Origin: Aquincola tertiaricarbonis
Lineage (GTDB): Bacteria; Pseudomonadota; Gammaproteobacteria; Burkholderiales; Burkholderiaceae_C
Direction: 5' to 3'
NCBI RefSeq assembly: GCF_000969605.1
Contig: NZ_JZUE01000008.1
Location: 212,446-276,445, forward strand
DNA: 64,000 bases
Part shown: one piece after another, positions 1 to 8,179 of the stretch
Layout of the letters: every line of letters begins with the position of its first letter
How positions within the stretch are numbered: position 1 is the stretch's first letter
The notes under the pieces: generated by a model
Seen by the model: only the letters and a program-made list of their open reading frames with translations
Told to the model about the DNA's origin: nothing
The model's database searches: none
Position numbers and translations under genes: made by a program

Positions 1-267
1 GGCCGCGCCACCGTGCTGCTGGTCACCGACGGGCTGGAGCACGGCCACACCGAGGCGCTGCGCTTCGAGATGGAACGGCTGCACAAGAGCTGCCGCCGGC
101 TGGTGTGGCTCAATCCGCTGCTGCGCTGGCAGGGCTTCGAGCCGAAGGCGGCGGGCATCCGCACGATGCTTCCGCACGTGGACCGCTTCGTGCCCGCGCA
201 CAACCTCGAGAGCCTGGAACAACTCACCCGCCTGCTGGCGAGCGACACGCCGGCACGGCCCCACTGA
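1..267 (+). CDS. CoxE-like VWA-domain protein, C-terminal fragment
   Basis: This is the last 88 codons of a gene that begins before the window; the frame is open from base 1. The residues seen (VLLVTDGLEHG, then RLVWLNPLLRW and a C-terminal LPHVDRFVPAHNLESLEQL) match the end of CoxE/YehP-type von Willebrand A proteins, where the final strand of the VWA fold is followed by the W-L-N-P motif. In CO dehydrogenase and related molybdenum hydroxylase clusters CoxE works with the MoxR-type ATPase CoxD in maturing the enzyme. The next gene, 25 bases downstream, is coxG, which supports the assignment. The N-terminus, and so the length, cannot be judged here. Confidence 0.8.
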   Translation, partial: GRATVLLVTDGLEHGHTEALRFEMERLHKSCRRLVWLNPLLRWQGFEPKAAGIRTMLPHVDRFVPAHNLESLEQLTRLLASDTPARPH

Positions 268-292
268 CAACAACGAACGGGAGTACACGAGC

Positions 293-847
293 ATGCAACT
301 CACCAACCAGCAGACGCTGCCCGTCAGCCAGGTGCAGGCCTGGGAGGCGCTGAACGACATCAGCCTGCTGCAGGCCGCGATGCCCGGCTGCGAGAGCATC
401 ACGCCCACCGGCGAGAACCAGTACGAGGTGCTGGTCACCGCGGCCATCGGTCCGGTGAAGGCCAAGTTCAAGGGCAAGCTCAAGCTGGCCGACCTGGACC
501 CGCCCAATGCCTACAACATCCAGTTCGAAGGCCAGGGTGGCGCCGCCGGCCACGCCAAGGGCACGGCCGCGGTGCGGCTGGAGCCGGCGGGCCCGCACAG
601 CACGGTGCTGCACTACACCGCCAATGCCACCGTGGGCGGCAAGATCGCGCAGATCGGCTCGCGGCTGGTGGACATGGCCGCGCAGAAGATGGCGACCGAG
701 TTCTTCGAGACCTTCAACGCCAAGCTGGCCGAGCGCTATGCGCCGGCGCCGGAACCCGCGGCGGCCGTGGCCGAGCCGGCCGCCGCCGCCGCGCCGGTGA
801 AGAAGGGCGGATTCTGGGCCTGGCTGAAGCGCCTGTTCGGGGGTTAG
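293..847 (+). CDS. coxG: CoxG-family SRPBCC protein
   Basis: A 184-residue protein of the CO dehydrogenase subunit G (CoxG) family. Residues 1-145 form the START/SRPBCC helix-grip domain, with the family hallmark near the N-terminus (VWEALNDISLLQAAMPGCES-like, ending in the PGC motif at about 32-34). A short Ala/Pro-rich linker (about 150-170) leads to a C-terminal amphipathic, Trp-rich tail (GFWAWLKRLFGG) that looks like a membrane anchor. CoxG is known to recruit CO dehydrogenase to the membrane and to bind quinone, linking it to the respiratory chain. Directly follows the coxE-like gene, so it is probably the last gene of a cox-type accessory operon. The structural coxLMS genes lie outside the window, so the substrate of the enzyme (CO or another) is unknown. 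Confidence 0.85.
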   Translation: MQLTNQQTLPVSQVQAWEALNDISLLQAAMPGCESITPTGENQYEVLVTAAIGPVKAKFKGKLKLADLDPPNAYNIQFEGQGGAAGHAKGTAAVRLEPAGPHSTVLHYTANATVGGKIAQIGSRLVDMAAQKMATEFFETFNAKLAERYAPAPEPAAAVAEPAAAAAPVKKGGFWAWLKRLFGG

Positions 848-865
848 CCGCCCTCAGTGCGCGGC

Positions 866-2362
866 TCAGGGCCGCAGCAGGCTGTCCAGCGGCAGCGTGA
901 TCGTGGCGCCGATGCGCGCCTGGTGGCGGGTGCCGTCGTCGGCCGCCACGCGCAGCCAGCCCAGCTCGGGCGCGATGGTGGCCGCGCCCCAGCGCCACTG
1001 CGCGCTGCCGGTCAGGCCAAACAGATGGCCCGAATGGCGGGGGTCGTCGGTGCGGCCCAGCACGCCGATGCGCGCGCCCACCCGGCCGGCATGCAGCCGC
1101 AGCGCGGTGCGGCGCTCGGCGTCCAGCCAGCCCAGCGTGAGCAGGCGGCTGTCGGGGCCCGCGCCGGCACCGATCCAGCGGCCGCCGTGGGTGTAGCCGT
1201 CGCCATAGGCGTAGTTGCGGTAGGCGCAGCCCTTGTCGGCGTCCTGGCCCACCGGCATGCGGCAGCCGGTCTCGGCCACCTCCGCAAACCAGCGGTGGCG
1301 TCCGTCGGCCGACCAGTGCTCCAGGCCGTACACGCCCAGGAACTTGGAGGGCATGTAGTTGGCCTCGTCCTCGCCGATCAGCTGCACATAGCCGGCGCAG
1401 CGCCAGCCGGCCGGGCAGCCGGCGCGCAGGTCGATGCCGGCCATGCCGTTGCCGGGGTCGGCGCCGGTGTAGTCCTCGTCGCCCGCATTGGTGCCGCGGC
1501 CGCCCAGCATGCGCAGGAAGCTGCGCAGCGACTGGTCGCGCCCTTCGCCGCCCCACTGCGCGGTGCGGGTGAGCCCGATCTCCAGCGAAGGCAGCGGCCG
1601 CAGCGTCAGCCGGTGGCCGATCAGGAACGGGTTCTTCGGCTGGCGCGTGTCGTCCGTCTGCGCGATGAAGAACTCGAAGTTCCACGGCCCGGCCCAGGCG
1701 AGCCAGGGCGATTCCGAGCGCGAGGCCGATGCCCGCTGGAAGCCCAGGCCCAGCATCGGCGGCGCGTTGTGGCCCAGCACCAGGCTGTCCTGCCAGCCCG
1801 GGCCCCACCAGGCCTGGCGGGACCAGGCCTGCAGCTGCCAGCCCAGCGCCTGGGCCACCACGGCGGTCTCGTCCAGCCGCACGTCGGTGCCGTGGTTCCA
1901 GGGCGCGGTGGCGCGGCCCGCACGCACGCCGAACTGCGCCGCGAAGTGCGTGCCTTCGTAGGCAGGCGAGCGCAGCGTGGCCTGGCTGCCGGGCGCGCCG
2001 TCGTCGCCGAAGCCGGGCAGGGCTTCATCGTGGCTGCGCACGGTGAGCGAGGCCTGCGCCCGCGTGGCCCGGGACAGCCCGGCCTGCACGCTGGCGCGGG
2101 CCTGGTCCAGCGCCGGTGGCAGCGCGGCCGGCAGGGCGGCCAGCGCCTGCTGCACCGCGGCCCGCGGCAGCGGCCAGTGGCTGGTGGTCAGCGACAGGCC
2201 GGCTTCGTCGACCAGGCGCTGCAGGGCATGGCGCTCGAAGGGGTCGGGCGTCCAGGGCAGGGAAGCCTGGGCATGGGCGGCGGTGGCCACCAGCAAAGCG
2301 GCCAGCGCACTCAGGCGGCGCAGCAAACGGGTAGGCGAAAACGGCAAACGGGCCTCGGGCAT
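866..2362 (-). CDS. Wzi-like capsule assembly outer-membrane protein
   Basis: A 498-residue protein with an N-terminal signal peptide (basic start, hydrophobic LSALAALLVATAAHAQA, cleavage about residue 32). The rest has alternating aromatic/hydrophobic strands typical of a beta-barrel. It resembles the capsule assembly Wzi family, whose Escherichia coli member anchors group 1 capsule on the cell surface through a lectin-like barrel. Family-type features are WWGPGWQDSLVLG (about 183-195), a repeated W-x-W pattern, and a strand-like C-terminus ending LPLDSLLRP. Convergent with coxG, 18 bases away. No wza/wzb/wzc genes are nearby; tviB/tviC-like sugar genes lie about 5 kb away, so a role in capsule or exopolysaccharide attachment is plausible but inferred. 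Likely promoter lies in the 320-base gap shared with ppk2. Confidence 0.75.
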   Translation of the reverse strand: MPEARLPFSPTRLLRRLSALAALLVATAAHAQASLPWTPDPFERHALQRLVDEAGLSLTTSHWPLPRAAVQQALAALPAALPPALDQARASVQAGLSRATRAQASLTVRSHDEALPGFGDDGAPGSQATLRSPAYEGTHFAAQFGVRAGRATAPWNHGTDVRLDETAVVAQALGWQLQAWSRQAWWGPGWQDSLVLGHNAPPMLGLGFQRASASRSESPWLAWAGPWNFEFFIAQTDDTRQPKNPFLIGHRLTLRPLPSLEIGLTRTAQWGGEGRDQSLRSFLRMLGGRGTNAGDEDYTGADPGNGMAGIDLRAGCPAGWRCAGYVQLIGEDEANYMPSKFLGVYGLEHWSADGRHRWFAEVAETGCRMPVGQDADKGCAYRNYAYGDGYTHGGRWIGAGAGPDSRLLTLGWLDAERRTALRLHAGRVGARIGVLGRTDDPRHSGHLFGLTGSAQWRWGAATIAPELGWLRVAADDGTRHQARIGATITLPLDSLLRP

Positions 2363-2683
2363 GTGAACGAAATCACGCCGAATCTAGCGAGGTTGTTGCT
2401 GCGCAGCATCGATACCCTTGGGGAGCCGGCGTCCGGATGGTGCGATTTTGCAACGCTCTGGTGCGCCCGGGCGGTTGCCCCGCGCGTGTGCTCCGGCGCA
2501 GGGTGACGCCGGACGCTGTCAAGATTCACCTCATCACCGCATTGCGTGCGGTTTGTGCTGGTGTGCCGCTGCTTCGTGGGATTCCGTTCCAGCGCGATTC
2601 GCCCATGGCCCGGGCGTGCGCCGTCATCGTCCTGTCACGACCGACGGGCAGCGTGCCGGGTTCCGCCCGCCAACCCCGCCGCC
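2363..2683. other. Divergent intergenic region between the wzi-like gene and ppk2
   Basis: This 321-base stretch separates two divergent genes and carries their promoters. It has no convincing gene of its own. The part next to ppk2 contains a Pho-box-like direct repeat (2621-2638). The part next to the wzi-like gene is relatively AT-rich (around 2363-2400), as expected for a promoter, but I could not assign -35/-10 boxes with confidence. Confidence 0.5.
2621..2638 (+). promoter_or_regulatory. Pho-box-like site upstream of ppk2
   Basis: Two 7-base direct repeats separated by 4 bases, CCGTCAT-CGTC-CTGTCAC, end 45 bases before the ppk2 start codon. The E. coli PhoB half-site is CTGTCAT with CTGTCAY allowed for the second repeat, so the match is 6/7 and 7/7 with the canonical 11-base period. 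PhoB control of ppk2 under phosphate limitation is inferred from this. A clear -10 hexamer about 11 bases downstream is not visible. Confidence 0.55.
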
Positions 2684-3586
2684 ATGAACGAACGTACTGA
2701 CGACACCTCGCTGCAGCAGCTGCAGCGCATGCACCTGGACCTGATCGACAGCTACGACGAAGAGCTGGAAATGGCCATCGACGACGGCGACGATGCACCG
2801 GACGAGGCGGCCCGCGCCCGCCGCCGGCAGTACTTCCGCGAGCTGTTCCGGCTGCAGGGCGAGCTGGTGAAGCTGCAGGACTGGGTGGTGGGCACCCGCC
2901 AGAAGGTGGTGATCCTGTTCGAGGGCCGGGACGCGGCCGGCAAGGGCGGCGTCATCAAGCGCATCACCCAGCGGCTGAACCCGCGGGTGGCCCGCGTGGC
3001 CGCGCTGCCGGCGCCCAACGACCGCGAGCGCACGCAGTGGTACTTCCAGCGCTACGTGAGCCACCTGCCGGCGGCCGGCGAGATCGTGCTGTTCGACCGC
3101 AGCTGGTACAACCGCGCCGGCGTCGAGCGGGTGATGGGCTTTTGCACCGACGACGAGGTGGAGGAGTTCTTCCGCACCGTGCCCGAGTTCGAGAAGATGC
3201 TGGCGCGCTCCGGCATCCGGTTGATCAAGTACTGGTTCTCGATCACCGACGACGAGCAGCACGCCCGCTTCCTCACCCGCATCCATGACCCGCTCAAGCA
3301 GTGGAAGCTGAGCCCGATGGACCTGGAATCGCGCCGCCGGTGGGAGGACTACACCCGCGCCAAGGAAGCGATGATCGAGCGCACCCACATCCCCGAGGCG
3401 CCTTGGTGGGTGGTGCAGGCGGTGGACAAGAAGCGCGCCCGGCTCAACTGCATCGCGCACCTGCTGTCGCAGTTCGACTACCACGAGGTGCCGCACGAAC
3501 CGGTGCAGCTGCCCGCCCGGGTGCGCCATGCCGACTACATCCGCCAGCCGGTGCCGGCGGAAATGATCGTGCCCGAGATCTACTGA
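2684..3586 (+). CDS. ppk2: Polyphosphate kinase 2
   Basis: A 300-residue polyphosphate kinase of the PPK2 family, which transfers phosphate between inorganic polyphosphate and nucleoside di- or monophosphates. The P-loop GRDAAGKGG is at 81-89, the second PPK2 motif VLFDRSWYNR is at 135-144, and a lid region with RHPDPLKQWK-like residues follows (about 205-220). The length matches single-domain, class I type enzymes. The ATG at 2684 was chosen over earlier in-frame starts because homologous proteins begin close to the acidic MNERTDD segment and the upstream bases contain the Pho box. It is followed 38 bases later by a CYTH-CHAD gene, whose CHAD domain binds polyphosphate; together they form a polyphosphate module. 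Whether the enzyme prefers ADP, GDP or AMP cannot be read reliably. Confidence 0.92.
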   Translation: MNERTDDTSLQQLQRMHLDLIDSYDEELEMAIDDGDDAPDEAARARRRQYFRELFRLQGELVKLQDWVVGTRQKVVILFEGRDAAGKGGVIKRITQRLNPRVARVAALPAPNDRERTQWYFQRYVSHLPAAGEIVLFDRSWYNRAGVERVMGFCTDDEVEEFFRTVPEFEKMLARSGIRLIKYWFSITDDEQHARFLTRIHDPLKQWKLSPMDLESRRRWEDYTRAKEAMIERTHIPEAPWWVVQAVDKKRARLNCIAHLLSQFDYHEVPHEPVQLPARVRHADYIRQPVPAEMIVPEIY

Positions 3587-3624
3587 GCGCGCCCAGGTCG
3601 GGCTGCGGCGGCTAGAGTGCCCGC

Positions 3625-5109
3625 ATGAGCAGCCATGAGATCGAACTGAAGTTCGGCTTCGACCCCGAAGCCCTGCCCGCGCTGGCCGCACGCTTCACCG
3701 GCGAAGGCAGCCGGCGCGAGCACCTGCAGGCCCACTACTTCGACACGCCTGCGCGCTTGCTGGCGCAGCACCGCATCGCGCTGCGGCTGCGCCGCGAGGG
3801 CGACCGCTGGGTGCAGACGCTGAAGGCGCAGGGCCGCATGGTGGCCCACCGGCTGGAGCACAACGCCACCGTGCTGGCGCCCGAGCCGGCCGACGGCGCC
3901 GCCGTGCCGCCACTGGACCTGTCGCGCCACGACGGCACGCCCGCCGGCGACGCGCTGCAGGAGGTGCTGCAGGCCGCGGGAGCGCCCGCCGCCAGCCTGC
4001 AGCCGGTGTACGGCACCGACCTGTGGCGCCGCAGCCTGCAGCTCAACGTGGCCGGCGGGCGCATCGAGGCCGCGCTGGACGAAGGCCACATCCTGGCCGG
4101 CGAGCGGCGCCTGCCGGTGTGCGAGCTGGAGCTGGAACTGCTGGAGGGCGACGCCTCCGCGCTGCGGGTGCTGGCCAGCGAATGGCTGCCGACGCATGGC
4201 CTGTGGCTCAGCCATGCCACCAAGGCCGAGCGCGGCGAGCGCCTGGCGCGCGGCGAGCCGCTGTGGCCGGTGGTCAAGGCCGCGGCACACCGCATCGCGG
4301 TGCCCGAGCAGGCCACCGACTGGCTGCACGACAGCGTGGTCGGTTGCCTCTCGCAGATCGTCCCGAACGCGGATGCCGTGGCGCAGGGCGAAGGCGCGGC
4401 CGAGCATGTGCACCAGCTGCGCGTGGGCCTGCGCCGGCTGCGCACGGTGCTGCGCGAGCTGGCGGGCATGGAGGCGCCGGCGGCGCTGCGGGAGGCATTC
4501 TCCGAACTGGGGCGCTGGCGCGACCGCGACACCGTGGTCTCGGCCACCGGCGCCGCGCTGCAGGCGGCCGGCGCGCCCGCCATCCGCATCGACACGCGGC
4601 CGCAGGGCGTGCTCACGCCACAGGCCGTGGCGCGCGACAGCGCCTTGCAGCTGGCGCTGCTGGAACTCACGGTGCAGGGCCTGCGTGCCGATGGCCTGCA
4701 GGCGGCCGAGGCGGGCAAGGCCCGTGCGCTGGCCCGCCACCGGCTGCAGCGGCTGCACCGCCAGGTGGCGCGTGATGCCGACGGTTTCGAGGCCCTGGCC
4801 ACCGAGGACCAGCACCGCACCCGCAAGCGGCTGAAGCGGCTGCGCTACCTGGCGGAGTTCGCGGCACCGGCCTTCGACGCCAAGGCCGTCAAGCGCTACC
4901 TGCGCCAACTGGAGCCGGCCCAGGACGCGCTGGGCGAGCATAACGACAACGCGGTGGCGCTCGCGCTGTACCGCGAGGCGGCCGAAGCCGGCGAGGCCAC
5001 CGCGTGGTTCGCGGTGGGCTGGCTGCAGGGCCGCGAGCCGATCACCGCGCGGCGCTGCCGCAAGGCGCTGCAGCAGCTGGCCGCCACGCCCCGCTTCTGG
5101 AAGGACTGA
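3625..5109 (+). CDS. CYTH and CHAD domain protein
   Basis: A 494-residue two-domain protein. The N-terminal CYTH domain (about 1-200) opens with the signature EIELKFGF (residues 4-11) and carries the alternating charged residues (LRLRREGDRW, ELELELLEG) that line the triphosphate tunnel. The C-terminal CHAD domain (about 230-490) contains the conserved basic helices HQLRVGLRRLRTVLREL and KRLKRLRYLAEF. CYTH enzymes hydrolyse or cyclise triphosphorylated substrates using divalent metal; CHAD domains bind polyphosphate granules. Its position directly after ppk2 fits a role at the polyphosphate granule, either in degradation of short chains or in targeting. A TAGAGT hexamer 12 bases before the start may be a -10 box for a separate promoter. 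The precise reaction is not established. Confidence 0.9.
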   Translation: MSSHEIELKFGFDPEALPALAARFTGEGSRREHLQAHYFDTPARLLAQHRIALRLRREGDRWVQTLKAQGRMVAHRLEHNATVLAPEPADGAAVPPLDLSRHDGTPAGDALQEVLQAAGAPAASLQPVYGTDLWRRSLQLNVAGGRIEAALDEGHILAGERRLPVCELELELLEGDASALRVLASEWLPTHGLWLSHATKAERGERLARGEPLWPVVKAAAHRIAVPEQATDWLHDSVVGCLSQIVPNADAVAQGEGAAEHVHQLRVGLRRLRTVLRELAGMEAPAALREAFSELGRWRDRDTVVSATGAALQAAGAPAIRIDTRPQGVLTPQAVARDSALQLALLELTVQGLRADGLQAAEAGKARALARHRLQRLHRQVARDADGFEALATEDQHRTRKRLKRLRYLAEFAAPAFDAKAVKRYLRQLEPAQDALGEHNDNAVALALYREAAEAGEATAWFAVGWLQGREPITARRCRKALQQLAATPRFWKD

Positions 5110-5118
5110 GCCGGGCGC

Positions 5119-6132
5119 TCAGAAGCCTTCCAGCACGCCCTTGCCGATGGCGCGGCCGCTCTCCACCCAGGCGTGGGCGCGGCGCAGGTTGTCCGCGTTC
5201 AGCGGGCCGAAGCGTTTGGTCAGGGTGCTGCGCAGCACGCCGGCGTCCACCAGGCGCGCCACCTCGCCCAGCAGCTTGTGCTGCTCGGCCATGTCGGGCG
5301 TCTGGAACAGGGAGCGGGTGAACATCAGCTCCCAGTGCAGCGACAGGCTCTTGCGCTTGAGCGCCGTGATGTCCAGCGGCGAGGCCGGGTCGTCGATCAA
5401 CGCCAGCTTGCCTTGCGGCACCAGCGCTTCCACCAGCGCCGCGTAGTGCTGCTCGGTGGCCGTCAGGCTGGCCACCAGGTCCACCTGCGCGTGGCCGATG
5501 CGGCGCAGTTCGTCGGCCAGCGGCTGGCGGTGGTCGATCACATGGTGCGCGCCCATGTCCGCGGCCCAGGCCTGCGTCTCGGGGCGCGAGGCGGTGGCGA
5601 TCACCGTCAACTTGGTCAGCCGGCGGGCGATCTGCGTCAGCACCGAGCCCACACCGCCCGCGCCGCCGACGATCAGCAGCGACTGGCCCTCGCCGCCCTC
5701 GCGCGCAACGCCCAGGCGGTCGAAAAGCAGTTCCCAGGCGGTGATGCTGGTCAGCGGCAGCGCGGCGGCCTCGGCAAAGCCGAGCGTGGCCGGCATCGGC
5801 CCGACGATGCGCTCGTCCACCGCCTGCAGCGCGCTGTTGCTGCCGGCACGGTCGATGGCGCCGGCATACCAGACACGGTCGCCCACCCGGAAGCGCGACA
5901 CCGCGCTGCCCACCGCCTTCACGATGCCGGCGGCGTCCCAGCCCAGCACCTTGGCCTGGCCCTCGGGCGGCGCCACGTTGCGGCGCACCTTGGTGTCCAC
6001 CGGGTTCACCGACACGGCCTTCACTTCCACCAGCAGGTCGTTGGCACGCAGCTCGGGTTCGGGCAGGTCGATGTCGATCAACGACTGCGCATCGGCGATG
6101 GGCAGGCTCTGGCGGTAGGCAACGGCTTTCAT
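5119..6132 (-). CDS. MDR-family NAD(P)H quinone oxidoreductase-like protein
   Basis: A 337-residue member of the medium-chain dehydrogenase/reductase superfamily, annotated in relatives as a zinc-binding alcohol dehydrogenase family protein. The GroES-like N-terminal half runs to about 125; the Rossmann fold carries GGAGGVGS at 156-163. The four-cysteine structural-zinc lobe is absent and the usual catalytic cysteine region reads LGWDAAG, so this is probably a zinc-independent quinone or enone reductase. The start at 6132 (MKAVAY) matches the family N-terminus; an upstream open frame overlaps the divergent LysR gene. The two genes share a 100-base divergent promoter region, so the LysR protein is the likely regulator. 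Substrate unknown. Confidence 0.85.
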   Translation of the reverse strand: MKAVAYRQSLPIADAQSLIDIDLPEPELRANDLLVEVKAVSVNPVDTKVRRNVAPPEGQAKVLGWDAAGIVKAVGSAVSRFRVGDRVWYAGAIDRAGSNSALQAVDERIVGPMPATLGFAEAAALPLTSITAWELLFDRLGVAREGGEGQSLLIVGGAGGVGSVLTQIARRLTKLTVIATASRPETQAWAADMGAHHVIDHRQPLADELRRIGHAQVDLVASLTATEQHYAALVEALVPQGKLALIDDPASPLDITALKRKSLSLHWELMFTRSLFQTPDMAEQHKLLGEVARLVDAGVLRSTLTKRFGPLNADNLRRAHAWVESGRAIGKGVLEGF

Positions 6133-6232
6133 GCGGTACTCCTTGGACACGATGGCGTGACTGTGCCGCGCCGGGCGACGGCAAACCAGCCGTGCCACAC
6201 TGCGGCAGCCACAAACGAGGTTTGTCGATCCA

Positions 6233-7144
6233 ATGGTCACCGTCACTGCGGACAGCCTGGAGCTGCCCGCCCTGCAACTGGCCTTGCGCGCCGCGGAGCT
6301 GGGCAGCGTGGCGGCCGCCGCGCGTGAGCGCGACTGGCTGCCGGCCACCGCCACCGCGGCCATCCGCCGGCTGGAGGCGCAGCTGGGCGCCGCCCTGTTC
6401 ACCCGCAACAGCCGGGCGCTGCGGCCCACGCCCGAAGGCGCCGCCTTCCTGCAGCGTGCGCAGGAGGCGCTGGCCCTGCTGGGCGACGGCGTGGCGCAGC
6501 TGCGCGAGCCGCTGGCCCAGGTGCGCGGCCTGCTGCGGCTGGGCATGCCCTCCGACCTGGGCACGCGGGTGCTGCGCCCGCTGCTCGACGATTTCCTGGC
6601 GCTGCATCCCGCGCTGCAGCTCGACCTGCAGGTGGGCGACCGGGTGAGCGACCTGTCGCGCGAGCCGGTGGACGCCGCCTTGCGCTACGGCGAGCCGCAG
6701 CAGCCCGGCCTGATCGTGCGCCGGCTGGCCGACAACCATCGGGTGCTGGTGGCCTCGCCCGACTACCTGGCGCGCGCCGGCACGCCGCACATGGCCGAGG
6801 ACATCGCCCAGCACGACGGCATCTCGCTGCGGCTGGCCAACCGGCCGGGGCATGTGTGGGCGATGCTGGACGGCGGCCGGCCGGTGAGCCTGCGGCCGCG
6901 GGTGCGGCGCACGGCAGACAGCGGGCTGGTCACCCGGGAATGGGCGCTGGCCGGGCAGGGCATCGCGATGAAGTCGCTGCTGGACGTGGCCGACGACCTG
7001 GCCGCCGGCCGGCTGGTGCAGGTGCTGCCGCAGCTGCGGTCGGCGCCGTATCCGCTGGTGCTGGCACTGGCCAGTGGCAGCCACCTCAGCGCCCGGGTGC
7101 GCGCGCTGGGCGACTTCCTGCAGCAGCGCCTGGCGGCGCGCTGA
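6233..7144 (+). CDS. LysR-family transcriptional regulator
   Basis: A 303-residue LysR-type regulator. The winged helix-turn-helix spans about 8-65, with the typical LALRAAELGSVAAAAR recognition region and RRLEAQLGAALFTRNSR following. The remainder is a periplasmic-binding-protein-like effector domain (about 95-300) with RVSDLSREPVDAALRYG, the usual conserved loop of CrgA/DhgR-type regulators. Divergent to the MDR reductase with 100 bases between start codons; LysR regulators commonly control such a neighbour, often in response to an aromatic or quinone-like compound. The effector here is unknown. Its stop codon lies only a few bases from the end of the convergent tviC-like gene. Confidence 0.9.
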   Translation: MVTVTADSLELPALQLALRAAELGSVAAAARERDWLPATATAAIRRLEAQLGAALFTRNSRALRPTPEGAAFLQRAQEALALLGDGVAQLREPLAQVRGLLRLGMPSDLGTRVLRPLLDDFLALHPALQLDLQVGDRVSDLSREPVDAALRYGEPQQPGLIVRRLADNHRVLVASPDYLARAGTPHMAEDIAQHDGISLRLANRPGHVWAMLDGGRPVSLRPRVRRTADSGLVTREWALAGQGIAMKSLLDVADDLAAGRLVQVLPQLRSAPYPLVLALASGSHLSARVRALGDFLQQRLAAR

Positions 7145-7147
7145 CCG

Positions 7148-8179
7148 TCAGGCCGGCGTCTGCGCCGCGTACCAGTGGGCCGCTTCCTGCAGCCCTTCGC
7201 CAAAGCGGTGCGTGGGCGCGTAGCCCAGCAGCGTGGCGGCCCTGCCGATGTCGGCGCGCGAGTGGCGCACGTCGCCGGCGCGGAAGTCGCCGTACACCGC
7301 CGGCGCCACCTGCAGGCCGGGGCGTTGCGCCGCCAGCGCGGAGGCCAGCTCGGCATACAGCTGGTTGAGCGAGGTCTGGTCGCCCACCGCCACGTTGTAG
7401 ACCTGGTTCAGCGCCTCGGGCGCCTGCACCGTGGCGGCCAGCAGGTTGGCCTGGACGGTGTTGGCGATGTAGCAGAAGTCGCGGCTGGTCTCGCCGTCGC
7501 CGTTGATGCGGATGGCCTCGCCGCGCAGCATCTGCGCCGCCCACTTCGGAATCACCGCGGCATAGGCGCCGTTGGGGTCCTGCCGCGGGCCGAACACGTT
7601 GAAGTAGCGCAGCCCGATGGACGCCGTGCCGTAGCAGCGGCCGAACACCTCGGCATACAGCTCGTTCACGTACTTGGTGACGGCATAGGGCGACAGCGGC
7701 TTGCCGATGCGGTCCTCCACCTTGGGCAGGCCGGGGTGGTCGCCGTAGGTGGAGCTGCTGGCTGCATAGACGAAGCGCTGCACGCCGGCGTCGCGCGCGG
7801 CCACCAGCATGTTCAGGAAGCCGTCGATGTTGGCCGCGTTGGTGGTGATCGGGTCGGCCAGCGATCGCGGCACCGAACCCAGCGCCGCCTGGTGCAGCAC
7901 ATGCTGCACGCCCTCGCAGGCGCTGCGGCAGGTGGCGGCATCGCGGATGTCGCCTTCGATGAAGCGCAAACGCGCCTGGCGCGCGGCCGTCTGGCCTGCG
8001 GTGGCGGCCACCAGGTTGTGGCGGTGGCCGGTGGCGAAGTTGTCCAGGCCCACCACCGTCTGGTCCAGCGACAGCAGCGTCTCCACCAGGTGGCTGCCGA
8101 TGAAGCCCGCCGCGCCGGTCACCAGCCAGGTGCGCGGGGCGGCCTGCAGCTCGGCCTGCAGCGCAAGGTAGGCGCTCAC
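7148..8179 (-). CDS. tviC: UDP-N-acetylhexosamine 4-epimerase (WbpP/TviC-like)
   Basis: A 343-residue extended short-chain dehydrogenase of the WbpP/TviC type, which interconverts UDP-N-acetylglucosamine and UDP-N-acetylgalactosamine or their uronic acids. The NAD-binding motif GAAGFIG is at 22-28, ASSSTYGD supplies the catalytic serine region, and [13 protein letters not shown] holds the Y-x-x-x-K pair. I chose the GTG start at 8179 because it overlaps the stop codon of the upstream dehydrogenase (GTGA overlap), giving translational coupling, and because family members begin about 20 residues before the Rossmann glycine motif. With its partner it would make UDP-GalNAcA-type sugars for a capsule or exopolysaccharide. 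No glycosyltransferases are adjacent. Confidence 0.88.
   Translation of the reverse strand: MSAYLALQAELQAAPRTWLVTGAAGFIGSHLVETLLSLDQTVVGLDNFATGHRHNLVAATAGQTAARQARLRFIEGDIRDAATCRSACEGVQHVLHQAALGSVPRSLADPITTNAANIDGFLNMLVAARDAGVQRFVYAASSSTYGDHPGLPKVEDRIGKPLSPYAVTKYVNELYAEVFGRCYGTASIGLRYFNVFGPRQDPNGAYAAVIPKWAAQMLRGEAIRINGDGETSRDFCYIANTVQANLLAATVQAPEALNQVYNVAVGDQTSLNQLYAELASALAAQRPGLQVAPAVYGDFRAGDVRHSRADIGRAATLLGYAPTHRFGEGLQEAAHWYAAQTPA

Noticed and set aside
1..847. Carbon monoxide oxidation capacity from coxE and coxG
   Set aside because: Only maturation and anchoring genes are visible. These also accompany other molybdenum hydroxylases, so the substrate cannot be stated.
3580..4941. A 453-codon open frame on the minus strand opposite the CYTH-CHAD gene
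   Set aside because: It mirrors a real gene in a GC-rich genome, is rich in Gln, His, Arg and Leu, and shows no family motif. Similar long mirror frames lie opposite most genes here.
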